The notes under the pieces: generated by a model | Database searches by the model: none | What the model was told of the DNA's origin: nothing | Seen by the model: the letters and a program-made list of their open reading frames with translations, nothing else | Shown: piece by piece, positions 21,760-32,761 of the stretch | Layout: each line of letters begins with the position of its first letter | Position numbering within the stretch: the stretch's first letter is position 1 | Position numbers and translations under genes: made by a program | Origin: Nephrocerus scutellatus | Lineage: Eukaryota > Arthropoda > Insecta > Diptera > Pipunculidae | Length of the DNA stretch: 64,000 nucleotides | Reading direction: 5' to 3' | Assembly (NCBI GenBank): GCA_947095585.1 | Contig: OX352764.1 | Coordinates: 76,928,816-76,992,815, forward strand

Positions 21760-23855
21760 GGTCAGCCATTAGCAGAATAGGGGGAATAACACAGAATGCT
21801 TTAGAATTGCAGGTGGCAGTAACTATCTCTGACTGGTGAAGTGCGATCAAACCTCCACGTGCTGGCCGTCGACAATTTTCCTCCAATGCATGAATGATCG
21901 GGTTAGTCCCTTCAAAGTAAGGTTCGCGCGAGGCCAATAAACTCGCCGGTAAAACAACCAAATACGGAACCCCAAATCAGTCTCGGATACACTGATGAAC
22001 GACGATGACCACGACAACGAAAACGGCTAAACGATTTAAGAATTTTCTCATGGAACGTACGCTCACTGTATAGAGCTCGAGGTGCACAGCAGCTGGCCGA
22101 TAACCTGCCTAAATATAAGCTGGCAAAACAGCAATCGAGGAGATGCGGTGGACGGGGAATGGTGTCTTACAAAAATTAGAATATGACATATATTACAGCT
22201 GTCATGCAAGACATCATGTGTTCGGGGTGGGGTTTCTAGTCAGCCAAAGAATGAAACCCACCGTTATCGACTTAAAAGCAGTAAAAGAACGGCTATGCAC
22301 CCTTCGCGTACAGGGCAGATTTAAAAACATAAGCCCCACGTTCACGCACCTACAGAGGATTCCCCAGATGATGAATAAGAAGAATTCTTTGAATCAGTCG
22401 AACGGGGACTTCATGCCTGCCGTCAGTATGATGTAAAAATCATTCTGGGTCTTATGAATGCTGAAAAAGGTAGGGAGCCAGTATTCAGGCAGTACATTGG
22501 CACTCATAGCTTACACGAGAATTCTAATGAATATAAAGAGCTCAGAAGTTATGAAAAAACAGTTTATCGGCGAAAGCAAGCAGCCCGGGGGAAGAATCTC
22601 GTGAACTAGAACAGTACAAAGAGCAAGGACAGCACCACGCGCGGAAGTTCTACCAAAGAGTCCGTGGTATGACGCAATATACACCGCGTTCCACATACTG
22701 CAAAGGCAAAGAGGGTAATCTGATCACCGATCTTAAAGGCATCTAGGAGCGGTGGGAAGAGCACCTTTATGAGCTGCTAAATGCCCAGATAACTAAGGAA
22801 GCTAAAGTCATCATTGGTCAATACAACTGTGGCTTCATCCCAGGCAAATCAACAACTGATAAGATTTACACCCTTAGGCAAGTGATGGAAAAATGTCTAG
22901 AGTTTTAAAACTCACTACACCATCTTTTTATAGACTTTAAAGCTGCCTATGATAGCATAGCCAGAGTAGAACTTTATAAAGTCATGAGCGAATTCGGCAT
23001 CCCAAATAAACTGATACGACTATGTAAGTTGACCATGACTAATGTTGTAAGCCAAGTAAAAATTTGCGGTGAGGGAAACAATCTTCTATAAGTCAGATAT
23101 TGGCTTACGTAGACGATATTGACATCGTTGGTAGAAACCCAAGAGCTGTACAGGAAGCTTTCATCCAGATCGATCCAGATGTTATCTGGGGCCACGTCTG
23201 CGACTAGAAGATCCAACATTGGTCCCGCAATTAAAATAGTGGAGCGCGAATTTTAAGTAGTGCAATCCTTTAACTATCTCGGGACAACTGTAACAGCCGA
23301 TAACAACATGGAACTAGAAATACGCGCACGGTTGCTTAAAGCCAACAAAGCCTACTATAGTATGTCAAGACTCTTCAAATTCAGAGCAACTTAACCATAA
23401 CATCCAAACTGCTGGTATATAAGACAATGGTCACACCAGTACTTGGGTGCTTAGCAAAAAGCATTCTCACCTCTTAGCCGCGTTCGAGAGTATTGGGTTA
23501 TTGGGTTACGGAGAATTGTTGGCCCCGTATGTGAGGAAGGACGATTCCGGTGACTCTATAATGATGAGATCTACGAGCATTACCACGATGTCGACATCGT
23601 GAAGAGGATTAAGCTCGGTAGGCTCCGGTGGGCAGTTCACCTAGCTCGCATGAGCGAGGAGGATACTGGTCAGAAAGTCCTTTACGGTAGGATTTATGGA
23701 ACACGACAGCGAGGCCCGCCAAGCCTACGCTGTAAGAATGACATAGACCAGGATGTCAAGACTTTAGGGATGCCAAACTGGGTGACATCGGCTCAAAATC
23801 GAGACCGGTTGAGAGACTTTTTGCGGGAGGCGAAGACTGGACCCTGGTTTTATGA
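21760..23855 (+). mobile_element. RTE-F copy 1, internally deleted
   Basis: RTE-clade element. Its 5' leader (from about 21763, CAGCCATTAGCAGAATAGGG) matches 52117 onward. The endonuclease begins RIFSWNVRSLY near 22040 and includes an MRWTGNGVLQKLEYDI block (22143 onward, ORF 97 codons), then frameshifts. A deletion joins the RT linker (near 22795) directly to CGFIPGKSTT, removing RT motifs 0-1. Motif A reads FIDFKAAYDS (about 22930) and the catalytic box YVDDI is at about 23105. A long intact piece at 23599-23877 carries LGRLRWAVHLARMSEED and the carboxy-terminal end. Several stops make it inactive. Confidence 0.85.
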
Positions 23856-23862
23856 TAATGAA

Positions 23863-23929
23863 TGTTACGAAAAGTAGTTATTAGTAGATTAAAAAGAATA
23901 AGAATTTAGAATTAAGAAATTTTGTAAAT
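23863..23929 (+). repeat. Putative 3' LTR start of gypsy-like element
   Basis: Matches the segment at 19300-19370 over about 70 bases with the same TG start. Sequence continuing to about 24.3 kb may be the rest of the LTR: a TATA-like TTTATATAAG lies at about 24087-24096, suitable for U3/R, but no second copy exists in the window to confirm it. The LTR start is also seen at about 21448 (ATGCAACGAAAGG), immediately before SINE-G, so the SINE-G and RTE-F block appears to sit in the first bases of this LTR. Confidence 0.5.
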
Positions 23930-24299
23930 AGAATAAGTAAATCGATTATCAATTATAATTATGATCGACTCTTGTACATAAAATCTATTTTTATTAGTTT
24001 TACGCTAGATGACTAATTATATAGTTGCAAGCGTAGTGTAAATAAGGGAAAGTACCACAATGTTCTGGTCTTGGCTAGATATTCCTTTATATAAGATAGG
24101 AAGTCTCTGGAAACTTTTCAATGAGTATTAATAGGTGCAATTTTGCCACAGACAATCATTCGTTATTTAGGATTCAACCAGTCAAGTTGTAAAAGTACTG
24201 ACAATAAGCTATATGTAACAGCTAAGTGAATAGTAGTACAATATTTTAAGTGTTTTTGTATGCATTGAATACTTGTTCAGTATAGAATTGTGAACTGTT

Positions 24300-25732
24300 G
24301 TTATTTTTGCTTACGGTTAATTAAAGTTGTTATTTGTAAATTAACTTGTATTGTGTTTTATTTGCTAAATCCTTTACAAACTCAAAATCATAAATTTCTC
24401 AACAATTTGCTAAAATTGATAGACTGCAAAAAAATAAAAAGCCTTTTCTTCAAAAAGGTGTCCTTCCAAAGCTTAGTTTAAAGATTCGTTAAAAACTTAT
24501 GTGAAGTTTGTTTTATTAGCTCGCCTTGCTCAGCAGAGGAGGTGGTTTTTATCGCACTATTACCACCCCAGAATAGCAATGTACAATTTTTACCGCCATG
24601 AATTATGAGTTATGGATTGTGTCGCCACCTCTGCAACAAAGAAATCCATTAAGCAATAAACAAAATAATTCTCACTCGCTCCCATTCAACCCGAATGACA
24701 AATGAGCTCACATTTTCATCTCATAATAGCGCAACGAATTAATTCGAATTGGGCAATAAAATGTTAATAACAATTCTTTCCTCGAATACATTATCTGTAT
24801 TCGAGTATACCCGCAGATACAGGCATTCCGTGTCCTGTGTGTTTGGTGCAATACATGCTAAAGTAAAAATTAAATTAAAACTAAATTTATCAGCATAGAT
24901 TCTGCTTTTTAATTTCCCGCCTCATAAACAATTGGATGTTAATTGCACTAATAAACATAATTAATATAACGTGAACACAAAACAAAGGCGAGACACTCCC
25001 GGCCGACTGTAAGAGCACTGAAAAAATTTGTTTGTGCTGCACTGAATGACAAAGCGAGTCGGGTCGAGTCGAGTGCCAATCGAGTCGAGTCGCCCGGTTC
25101 CCCGCCCCATCCAGTTTCGTTTTCGTTAGTAATAACGAGAATTAATTTACATTTTTTTCGCGGTCGACATTTTATAACAAATGACAAATGGACAACAACT
25201 GAATCATGACACCCTCGGCGAGTAAACGTAGCGAGCGAATTCCAACTGAGAAATTAAATAATAATTTATGCATCCTTTGACAGGAACAGCAACGAGGTGG
25301 ACATTTCGTTTCGTTAATTACTTTTCATAAAATGTTGAAAACGGACAGCGACAACCAAACAACAAACCGAAAATGCAGAAAATACTTGAAATCCTGTTTT
25401 TTTTATTCGCCTTGACAGAATTAAATTCAGCGCAGCGCAATAAAGAAAGAGTGGAAGTGAATAAATAATTTCCACTGAGTGGTGCTCACACAATCGTCAT
25501 GCGGATTGCTGAATGGGAGTTTCATCCGCTCGCAGCGTGTCGAGTGATGTATGTAAATTCGAGAAAATAAAAATGTATAAGAATAAATTTTAATTAAAAT
25601 TTAAAGCGAGTGCACTGCGAACAATTTCATTATGCATAATTATTTTAATATTCTTAAAATGCCCGTTGTCGAAGAAAAATCAAACGTAAAAGTGAAATTG
25701 CTGTGGACTTTGTCGCTTCAGATGTTTATATA
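24300..25732. other. No recognisable gene
   Basis: About 1.4 kb, strongly AT-rich. A short GAGTCGAGTCG simple repeat lies at about 25050-25090. Open frames such as 24948-25187 (minus) overlap that repeat and show no family. Possible remainder of the gypsy-like 3' LTR up to about 24.3 kb. Confidence 0.4.
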
Positions 25733-25889
25733 TCGGGTGACTGACACGAAGTGTTACTAACTTCAGACTGTCATTGCTGTCAAACCAATAATGACAGAGC
25801 GCTCAAATTTACACTAATGAAAGCTCATTCCATTGTTTACAAGCGAACAAAAGCATTTTAGTGGGGAAATATTTAGAAAAAAGTTATCC

Positions 25890-26180
25890 GCAATGGGGGG
25901 GTCCCCAGGGGGCCGATCACTCCAAATTTTTACAAAAAGGGTTTAACTATCGAAGACACACATGTGTACGAAATTTAAAGAAAATCGGGTAAATTTTGTA
26001 AAATATTTGTATGGGAGACCCTCGGACCTCGGGTTCAAATTTTAATAGAAAGTATTGTCACCGGAAATATACATGTGTGCAAAATTTCAATAAAATCGGG
26101 CCATCGGAAGTGGGCTAAAAATTGATCAGAAAATCTGACCAGCCAGCCAGCCATGTGCACGCGAAGTTAATATAGAGAAT
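25890..26180 (+). repeat. Repeat D copy nested in mariner relative
   Basis: Starts in a GC-rich unit block (GGTCCCCAGGGGGCCGATCA), has one and a half core units (AAGACACACATGTGTACG, AAATCGGGTAAATTTTG), then the family's 3' part: TTTTAATAGAAAGTATTGTC, TGGGCTAAAAATTGATCAG, a GACCAGCCAGCCAGCCA run, and the terminal TTAATATAGAGAATTTAAAA. The last motif is inverted relative to the 5' AAATTCTCTAA motif of the family. Confidence 0.8.
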
Positions 26181-26189
26181 TTAAAAAGT

Positions 26190-26795
26190 TAGAGTGGAAA
26201 GAGCAAAGGAGTTGTTACGCTTGCACGAAAGTGGCGATTTACCGAATTTGGTTTTCTCCGATGACCGGATTTACTTGCCCGGCCGTTCTACTGAAAATTT
26301 GGGTCAACGGACTGCTACTTGAAAACAAGCGCCGCCGATGGTGATGGTTTGGGCCGCCGTAACTGCCGAAAGCCGTTCACCGCTCATTTTTTTGGACCTT
26401 GGCATCAAGATAAAGGCTCAAATTTATCGGGATAATGATTTGGAGGGAGCGTTGAAGCCATGAACACAAAAACATTTCGGCCGCAGAGCCTGGACATTTC
26501 AACAGGAGTCGGCGCCGCGTCATAAGACGCGCGTCATTCAAGATTGGCTGGCGAAACAACGTTCCGCGGTTCATTTCCTCTGCCCAATGGCCATCAAATT
26601 CACCAGATGCAAATCCGCTAGATTTCTCAGTTTGAGGTATTTTGAAGAGCAAGGTTGGGACAAAAAATACCAAAGTGTCGATCATCTCAAGCAAGCGCTT
26701 CGCCGGTAATGGGCCAAAATACCGCAGAGCCACTTTCGTGCTGCATGCAATAGCTTTGTCGGCCGTTTGAAGGCCCATAATCGCGACTAAGGGTG
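26190..26795 (+). pseudogene. DD37D-type transposase remnant
   Basis: Catalytic part of an IS630/Tc1/mariner transposase. The first acidic residue lies in VFSDDRIYL (near 26250). VMVWAAVTA follows at about 26345. The second catalytic position is at 26506-26508 in QQESAPRHK, where the usual aspartate has become glutamate. The third lies in WPSNSPDANPLD, codon at 26621-26623, in a shifted frame. The distance between second and third positions is 37 codons plus one extra base, which fits DD37D with a one-base frameshift. In-frame stops occur near 26320, 26460 and at the tryptophan after FSV. The amino-terminal DNA-binding domain is gone. DD37D suggests a maT-like branch. Confidence 0.8.
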
Positions 26796-26944
26796 GCCAA
26801 ATCGAAAACTGCTAATGCAATTCGAAAATATAAATATTTGTAAACATTTTTTACTTTGACTCAATAAAATTCATTGAAAAATAAAAATTCTGTGGCGTTT
26901 TGTTTTGGTAACACTTCGTGTCAGTCACCTTGTAGAATCTGGAA

Positions 26945-29420
26945 TTTTTTTTTTATTAACCCGTAATAAATTTATTGTCTACATTTCATAACAATGCAAC
27001 TAGTTTACGCTAACGAGCAGTTCAGAACAGAATTGTTCATTCTATACAAAATTACACATACAGATATATACAGATATTAGTTTTAGCTGCCAGCAATTAG
27101 ATCACGTGGTTTGATGCGCTTCAGGCTTCGAGTAAGTCTGGTTGTATTGGTGAGTTTTACTGCTTCCTGATTTATGTGTTGCCTCAGCCTTCGATTATGA
27201 ACTGTTGCATGTTCTTTAATTGTTTCTTCAACTGTCTTGACTTTAAGACTTTATTTTGGAATCGTTGGATTATTTCGATGTTATTTTTGGCCGTACATCC
27301 CCATAGCTGAATTCCGTAAGTCCATACGGGTCTTAGTAATTGTTTATATAGTAATAATTTATTATGAGTAGACAGACACGATCTGTTACCAATAAGCCAA
27401 AGTTTTCTGACATTGATTTTAAGCTCTTAACTTTTCTTTTTTATAATATGTTCCTTCCATTTTAGTTTTGCATCTTAGTTCATTACGAGATACTTTGCTG
27501 TGTTAGAGTAGGGAACTTCTCTTCCTGAGATAGTAAACGGGGTTTGTTGAATCTTCTTGTTGGTGAAATCGACGTGAACAGATTAGGACTGTTGAAATGT
27601 ATTCGCCATTTCTCAGTCCAATTTACTAGATCGTCTACAGAACTTTGAAGGATTCTAGTTGATACTACTTCACTTTTTTCGACTACAAGTATCACGGTGT
27701 CATCGGCAAATGTAGCTACGCTACTGTTTGGAGGGAATGGTATGTCATTTGTAAAAAGCAAATATAGGATTGGCCCTAACATACTTTCTTGTGGCACTCC
27801 AGTTTTTATTTCTTTAAGGTGGGAATAAGCATCTTCTTGCTTGGTACGAAAGTATCTTCCTGAGATATAAGACTCCAGTTATGGCCGTATATTCTTTGGG
27901 GAAGAGTAACTTAAGTTTATATAGCAATCCTTTATGCCAAACCTTATCAAACGCTTGAGCCACGTCTAAAAATACAGTTGAACATACCTTTTTATCTTCT
28001 AGAGCTTTCTCAATGATGGCGGTTATTCTATGAACCTGCTCTATGGTTGAGTGTTTTTCCCTGAACCCGAACTGATGAGATGGTATCATGCCTTCACTTT
28101 CAATGAACGGTTTTAGCCTTTTGTTTAGAATCTTTTCAAATATCTTCGACATGATGGGCAACAGTGAGATGGGTCTGTAAGATGACGCTTTATTAGAATC
28201 CTTTCCTGGCTTCGGAATCATTATTACCTCGGCAACTTTCCAATAGCAAGGAAAATGTTTAAATCTCAAACAAGCATTCATTATCGCTGTAAGCTTACAC
28301 TTGGCTCCCTTGGGTAATTGCTGCATCAGTTCAGCTGTAATGAGGTCATAGCGAGGGCATTTTTTTATGTAAAGCGTGACCAGACGGATCTCCTCACTCT
28401 TTTGTGCACTGCTTGCTGCCAACATTTCATGCGTTGATGTTTCATTGGGTTGGCATATGTTTGCCATTTGTTCGGAAAATAGCATTGCTTTTTCCAAGTT
28501 ACTCTTAGCCCATGAACTATTATTTCTTCTAAGTGGTGGATTCTGTTGTATAGGGCGTTTGAGATATTTAGTTGATTTCCACAATGAATATTTTTTCAGA
28601 AATTAGTTTTAAGATTTCGTTTGGATATCTCAGTCCAATTTTTGCTTTTTTCATAACAGGAGTACTTTTCAAAGCTGCACTTTGTATCTGTTGAGTGAAG
28701 AAAAGTACTTCTTCTTCAAGCTAATCTTTGCTTGATATATAAGTGTGTAGATACATTTTCTCTTTAATCAGCGCCTTAAAATAATTCCAATCTGTTTTCT
28801 TATTTTTGAGAGAGATAGTATTTACACTTTTTATATATGTATATACAATCGTTATTAACCATGTAGATTTGAGAGTGATCTGAATTCAGATCTGATCCTT
28901 CTTCTATTTGTAGTAACCCCCTTGATATTTGTTTTGTTATAAAGAAGTCGAGAGAAGTCAGGTGATTTAGCTCTATCCGTAGGTCAATAAGTAGGTTTAC
29001 CAGTTGATAAAAATTCGCATTCTGTTTGTTGAGCTGCTTTAAGTAGTTCTCTATCTTTTGTAGTTATTAATCGCGATCCCCAATGCGTATGCTTCGCATT
29101 GAAATCACCACCCATTATAAATTGATTTTTTTGTTTATGTATTAATTGCTCATATAGTACAGTGCTAATTTTATGTTTTGGTGGACTATAGAAAGCTGTG
29201 AGTGCTAAAATGTGTTTCTCAGTTCTGACGTTCTGCTTGAAATCAGCAGGGCAAAATTTTTCTTCTTCGTAATGATCTATACATCGTCTGACTATTATCG
29301 CACTACCGCCACGTGCATTGTTGTAAAGATGATTAGTGTAATATGTATTATAATTCTTAAAATTAAAAAATCGAATTTTTTCATTTCTAACACTATCTGC
29401 AATTTATCTATGAGAACGTG
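26945..29420 (-). mobile_element. Jockey-clade LINE, minus strand, inactive
   Basis: A poly-T run at 26945-26954 is the 3' poly-A tail on the minus strand. RT is in two main pieces. The first (28584-27814) has VIMIPKPGKDSNKASSYRPI, then HQFGFREKHST, then TVFLDVAQAFDKVWH with the motif A aspartate. The second (27797-27483) has the catalytic FADDT and VNWTEKWRI. A frameshift near 27880 separates them, and the expected PQGS reads PQES. Upstream, from about 29400 to 28850, decayed endonuclease motifs appear in broken frames: GGSAIIVRR, MGGDFNAKHTHWGS and NSDHS. No ORF1 was seen, so the copy is 5'-truncated near 29420. The closest named relatives by motif are jockey-type elements. Confidence 0.85.
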
Positions 29421-29675
29421 ATATTCAGATTAGCGGTAAATGTAAGCGGTGTTTTTAACTCTAATCAGCCTAGGTGAAAATATTCCACCAGCTGGAAGTA
29501 ATATATAATTCATAATTTTTTAATAACAAAAAAAATAAATCTTATTTTATATTTACATTTTTCAAATGTTAAATAGAAGTTAAGTACTTGTACAGCAATA
29601 TTCAGTAATAATGTTTGTCTCGGCCAAGCTTATGTGTTGGAATGCGAAACCCATTCGTAGTAAATCTGTAGAGTT

Positions 29676-29830
29676 TTTTGATTTTTAATTTCTCTATATT
29701 AACTTCTCGTGCCCATGGCTGGCGGACTGGCTGGCTGTTCAGATCTTGTGATCAATTTTTAACCCACTTCCCAAAGCCTGATTTTATTGAAATATTGCAC
29801 ACATGTATATTTCCGGTGGTGAAAAACGGC
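29676..29830 (-). repeat. Repeat D 3' end fragment
   Basis: Minus strand reads CCGGAAATATACATGTGTGC, then AATAAAATC and GGGTTAAAAATTGATCACAA, then a GCCAGCCAGTCCGCCAGCCA run, then TTAATATAGAGAAATTAAAA, the same order as the 3' part at 26040-26180. It is a 3' terminal piece without core units beyond one. Confidence 0.8.
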
Positions 29831-30089
29831 GATTATAGAAAGTCATGTCCTAAGCATCTCGCATCACAACTCCTATCTTATGCGTCCACGTCGCGTAACT
29901 GGAAACTCGGCCAAATCAAGGGAACGATCCGATTTGTATTAGCTTGGGTCGTGGCTAAATAACAAGGGGACTTGCCTTGGTCGGCGGCGCTTCATGTCGA
30001 CCTAGGTTGCGGTTGGCCAATCACCACTCAACTGAATTAATTGATTCTTGATACTAATACAAGCCTCGGATATATATCGAGTTTATCAA

Positions 30090-31972
30090 CAATAACCTTT
30101 GGCCCACGGAAAAGGACACATTTTAGACCTTGGAACATTCGCAGGCTAGTCAAGACAACAACGCTTGCACAATTATCAAAAGAATTTCGTAAATACCATC
30201 TAGAGATTCTTCGTCTTAGTGAGGTAAGATGGACTGGAGTAGGGAAAAAACGAACGAACATCTACCGGCGAGTTTCTAATTTTTTCGGGTAAGCCTGCAG
30301 GAGAACACCATGCGTATGGAGTGGGATTTCTACCGATGGAATTATTATTGCAAGATTTAAATCTGCTGTTTGACAGGTCGTGTTTGTTCAAGCTTACGCA
30401 CTAACGGAACAAGTCACCTCTGAAGAAAAAGACACGTTTTATTTGCGTCTAAATAATTCATTAGATCAACTACGGAAGAGTGGCATCGTTATTTTGATGC
30501 GGTACCTTAACGCAAAGGTAGGCAGCGACAACAGTGATTGGGAACATTTCATGGGAAATAACGGCCTTGATTCTATGAATGACAGCGGTGAAAGGTTTGC
30601 TGATCTATATACTGATCGCAACGTAATCATTGGAGGCACAATTTTTCCCCACAACAACATCAACAAAGACACCTGGACCTCTCCTGATCACATGTACAAC
30701 AACCATGATCACATCGCTATAAGCCGCAAGTGGCGATCATCGTTGTGGGACGTTAGAACCCGAAGAGCAGCCGACGTCTATAGCGATCACCACCTTATGG
30801 TGAAAGATTTTGTCTAGCTTTGTTATTCCAAAAAAACTCATTAACATCATTAAGGAGCTGTACCGCGACTCAACATGCCGCGTCATTCATAAAGATCATC
30901 TCGGCTCACCTCGCACCATCTACTCGGGAGTCAAGCAAAGTTGCACCCTCTCGCCATTATTTTTCACAATTGTCATCGACTGGGTGATGAATATAGTAAC
31001 CCGTACTCCCTCGGGTTTGCCACGGAATGTTTTTCACCGCCTAGAAGACCTGGACTATACCGATGATATCTGTCTCCTATCACAATCGCTAGGTGATATG
31101 GAGCGAAAATTAAGCTCCGTAGAATTCCACGCTAACAAAGTGGGTTTATTAACGTCTAAAAAAACAACCCATAAAAATTAAAATTGTTCGTGTAAATTCT
31201 CTAATTGATACACAAGGAGCAAAGGGAGCACCCTTATCCTGATCACTCCAAAATTTTTATAAAAAGTGTTTCCATCGGAGATAGACATGTGTATAAAATT
31301 TGAAGAAAATCGGGTATTTTTTTTATAAAATTTGTATGGGTGCCCCCCGACCCCGGGGCCCAATCACTCCCAAATATTTACAAAAAGTGTTGCCCAACGG
31401 AGATACACATGCGTATAAAATTTGAAGAAAATTGGGTACTTTTTTTATAAGATTTGTATGGGTGCCCCCCGACCCAGGTGCCCGATCACTTCAAAATTTT
31501 TACAAAATCTGTTTTCCATTAGAATATAAAATTTAAAGAAGGCCCGAGTGGCCCCAAATTTTAATAGAAAGTTCTCATAGTACTCTTGTATGGCTGCGAA
31601 ACCTGGAGAGTTACAGAGTAAACTGCGACGCGCCTCCAAGTCTTCATCAGTAAGCGCTTAAGAGGGTACTAAGAATAAGATGGACGCGGACATTATCACC
31701 AATCAAGACTTGTTGAGAGTAACGCAGCGGATTGGCAACACTTTGAGAAAGCCAGCGGACGATATTACGAAACTAGCGCTCGACTAGAATCCACAAGGAA
31801 GCTGCCGAGTTGGCCGTCCTAGAGAGACATGGAAAAGGACAATAGAAGAGAAAGCAAGACCCCAGGGGTCAGAGTGGCGTCTCTTGAAACCTCAGGCGAT
31901 AAATCGAGTTCGTTGGCGGGCGTTTGTTCAAGCCCTATTCTCCCCCGCGAAGTAAAGGAAAGAAAGAAAGAG
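30090..31972 (+). mobile_element. LINE-A copy 2 with internal deletion and nested D
   Basis: Begins with the endonuclease (FRPWNIRRLVKTTTLAQLSK near 30125, LSEVRW about 30210-30235), then EN carboxy part (30380-30817) with NAKVGSD and a YSDHHLM motif near 30780. At about 30818 the sequence jumps into RT at KKLINIIKELYRDSTCR, so the linker and RT motifs before this point are missing. The catalytic box reads DYTDDICLL (about 31057), intact. At about 31166 repeat D begins, and LINE-A resumes at about 31569 (TTCTCATAGTACTCTTG) with the carboxy-terminal region to about 31955. Compared with copy 1, about 190 bases of target are missing at the D site. Sequence from 29.84 to 30.09 kb may be its 5' UTR. 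Confidence 0.8.
31166..31568 (+). repeat. Repeat D copy nested in LINE-A
   Basis: Opens with ACAACCCATAAAAATTAAAA and GTGTAAATTCTCTAATTG, then about three core units (GGAGATAGACATGTGTATAA, GGAGATACACATGCGTATAA), each with AAATTTGTATGGGTGCCCC-type GC blocks and AAATTTTTA(T/C)AAAAAGTG, and ends at TTTTAATAGAAAG. It lacks the terminal GACCAGCC part. Confidence 0.85.
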
Positions 31973-32510
31973 ATATTTCCTGTTACAATATATCGGCGCG
32001 ACAGACCATGTGGTCCAAGGCCTGACTTCTCGCAACCATTTGTGTTGAGCATGCATATTTTTGCACACAAATGGAGGGACCTACAATTTAATGCCGGATC
32101 CCAACGGCGAATTGAGAAGCTTTCAGTGACAAGTTATTACTCTCGGACGTTTGTCAAACTTTCGCGAGAGGTGGGACACCGTGAAAAATACTTTGGTGTT
32201 ACTTGGATTCGAACCATGCTCAGCAGTCCATGCTCTCCTATCCACTGAGCCACGGCGCCCCCAGTCCGTTACAATACTTTCTATTAAATATGAGATTGAT
32301 TTGGCCGCGGGGTCGGGGGGCTCCAATACAATTTTTTTCCCGGTATCAGATGATATCATACTATAATGACAATGTTCTGCGTGCGTTGTGCGCTGTGCGC
32401 TGTCGGTAGCGCTGGTTGCGTTACGTTTGGGGTTGTTTTGTTTTTCGGTTGCAATGCTTCGTATGTGTTTTTATATTTCAGCATTTATAGTGGAGTTTTA
32501 ATTTTTATGC
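31973..32510 (-). repeat. Repeat D copy, split by SINE-G
   Basis: Minus strand from 32510: ACTATAAATGCTGAAATATA, then the AACCCCAAACGTAACGCAAC and GCACAGCGCACAACGCACGC region, then GGAGCCCCCCGACC and TTTAATAGAAAGTATTGTAA, then after SINE-G the block GGAAATATC. The same internal region is present at 41982-42207 and 45645-45870 on the plus strand. SINE-G interrupts it at 31991-32267. Confidence 0.8.
31991..32267 (-). mobile_element. SINE-G copy nested in repeat D, with TSD
   Basis: Near full-length minus-strand copy. Head GGGCGCCGTGGCTCAGTGGA at the 32262 end, B-box GGTTCGAATCCAAGTAACAC, body blocks as in other copies, and 3' end GGTCTGTCGCGCCGATA at the 31991 end. It is flanked by a 9-base direct repeat GTTACAATA at 31982-31990 and 32268-32276, consistent with target-primed insertion into repeat D. 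This gives the relative age: SINE-G here is younger than the D copy. Confidence 0.85.
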
Positions 32511-32761
32511 GTTGTTTTTATTTGTGTAGAAATGATACCGATGTTTGATTTGTAAGTGAGAGCCGGCTAAATTGTTCAGTGAATTTTGCTCATTCAAATC
32601 ATAATTGTTATCGTGTTGATAGACCTGAGGTGGCGGTATTGCCATCGTCGTTAAAAAAGGTATCAAATACGAACTTATACTTTCATTAAATGCGCGAATT
32701 ATTAAAAACATTGGTATAGACTTTTTGAGCTTAGCTCTGATCATCTTTCCATAATTTGCAA

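Larger units (their letters stand above)
25733..26932 (+). mobile_element. Mariner relative (DD37D-type) with exact TIRs
   Basis: Terminal inverted repeats match exactly over 22 bases (25736-25757 and 26908-26929; starting GGTGACTGACACGAAGTG). TA dinucleotides at 25731-25732 and 26933-26934 fit a Tc1/mariner TA target-site duplication. Total length is 1.2 kb. The transposase coding strand is plus but its amino-terminal part has been replaced by a repeat D insertion at about 25890-26180. The sharp TIRs contrast with a badly decayed transposase. Confidence 0.88.

Noticed and set aside
24948..25187. 79-codon minus-strand ORF
   Set aside because: It overlaps a GAGTC simple repeat, which accounts for the internal duplicated peptide, and has no recognisable domain.
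32505..32761. Carboxy-terminal 80 or so residues of the long LINE-B frame
   Set aside because: LINE-B similarity ends near 32762; the rest is read-through into unrelated sequence and repeat D.
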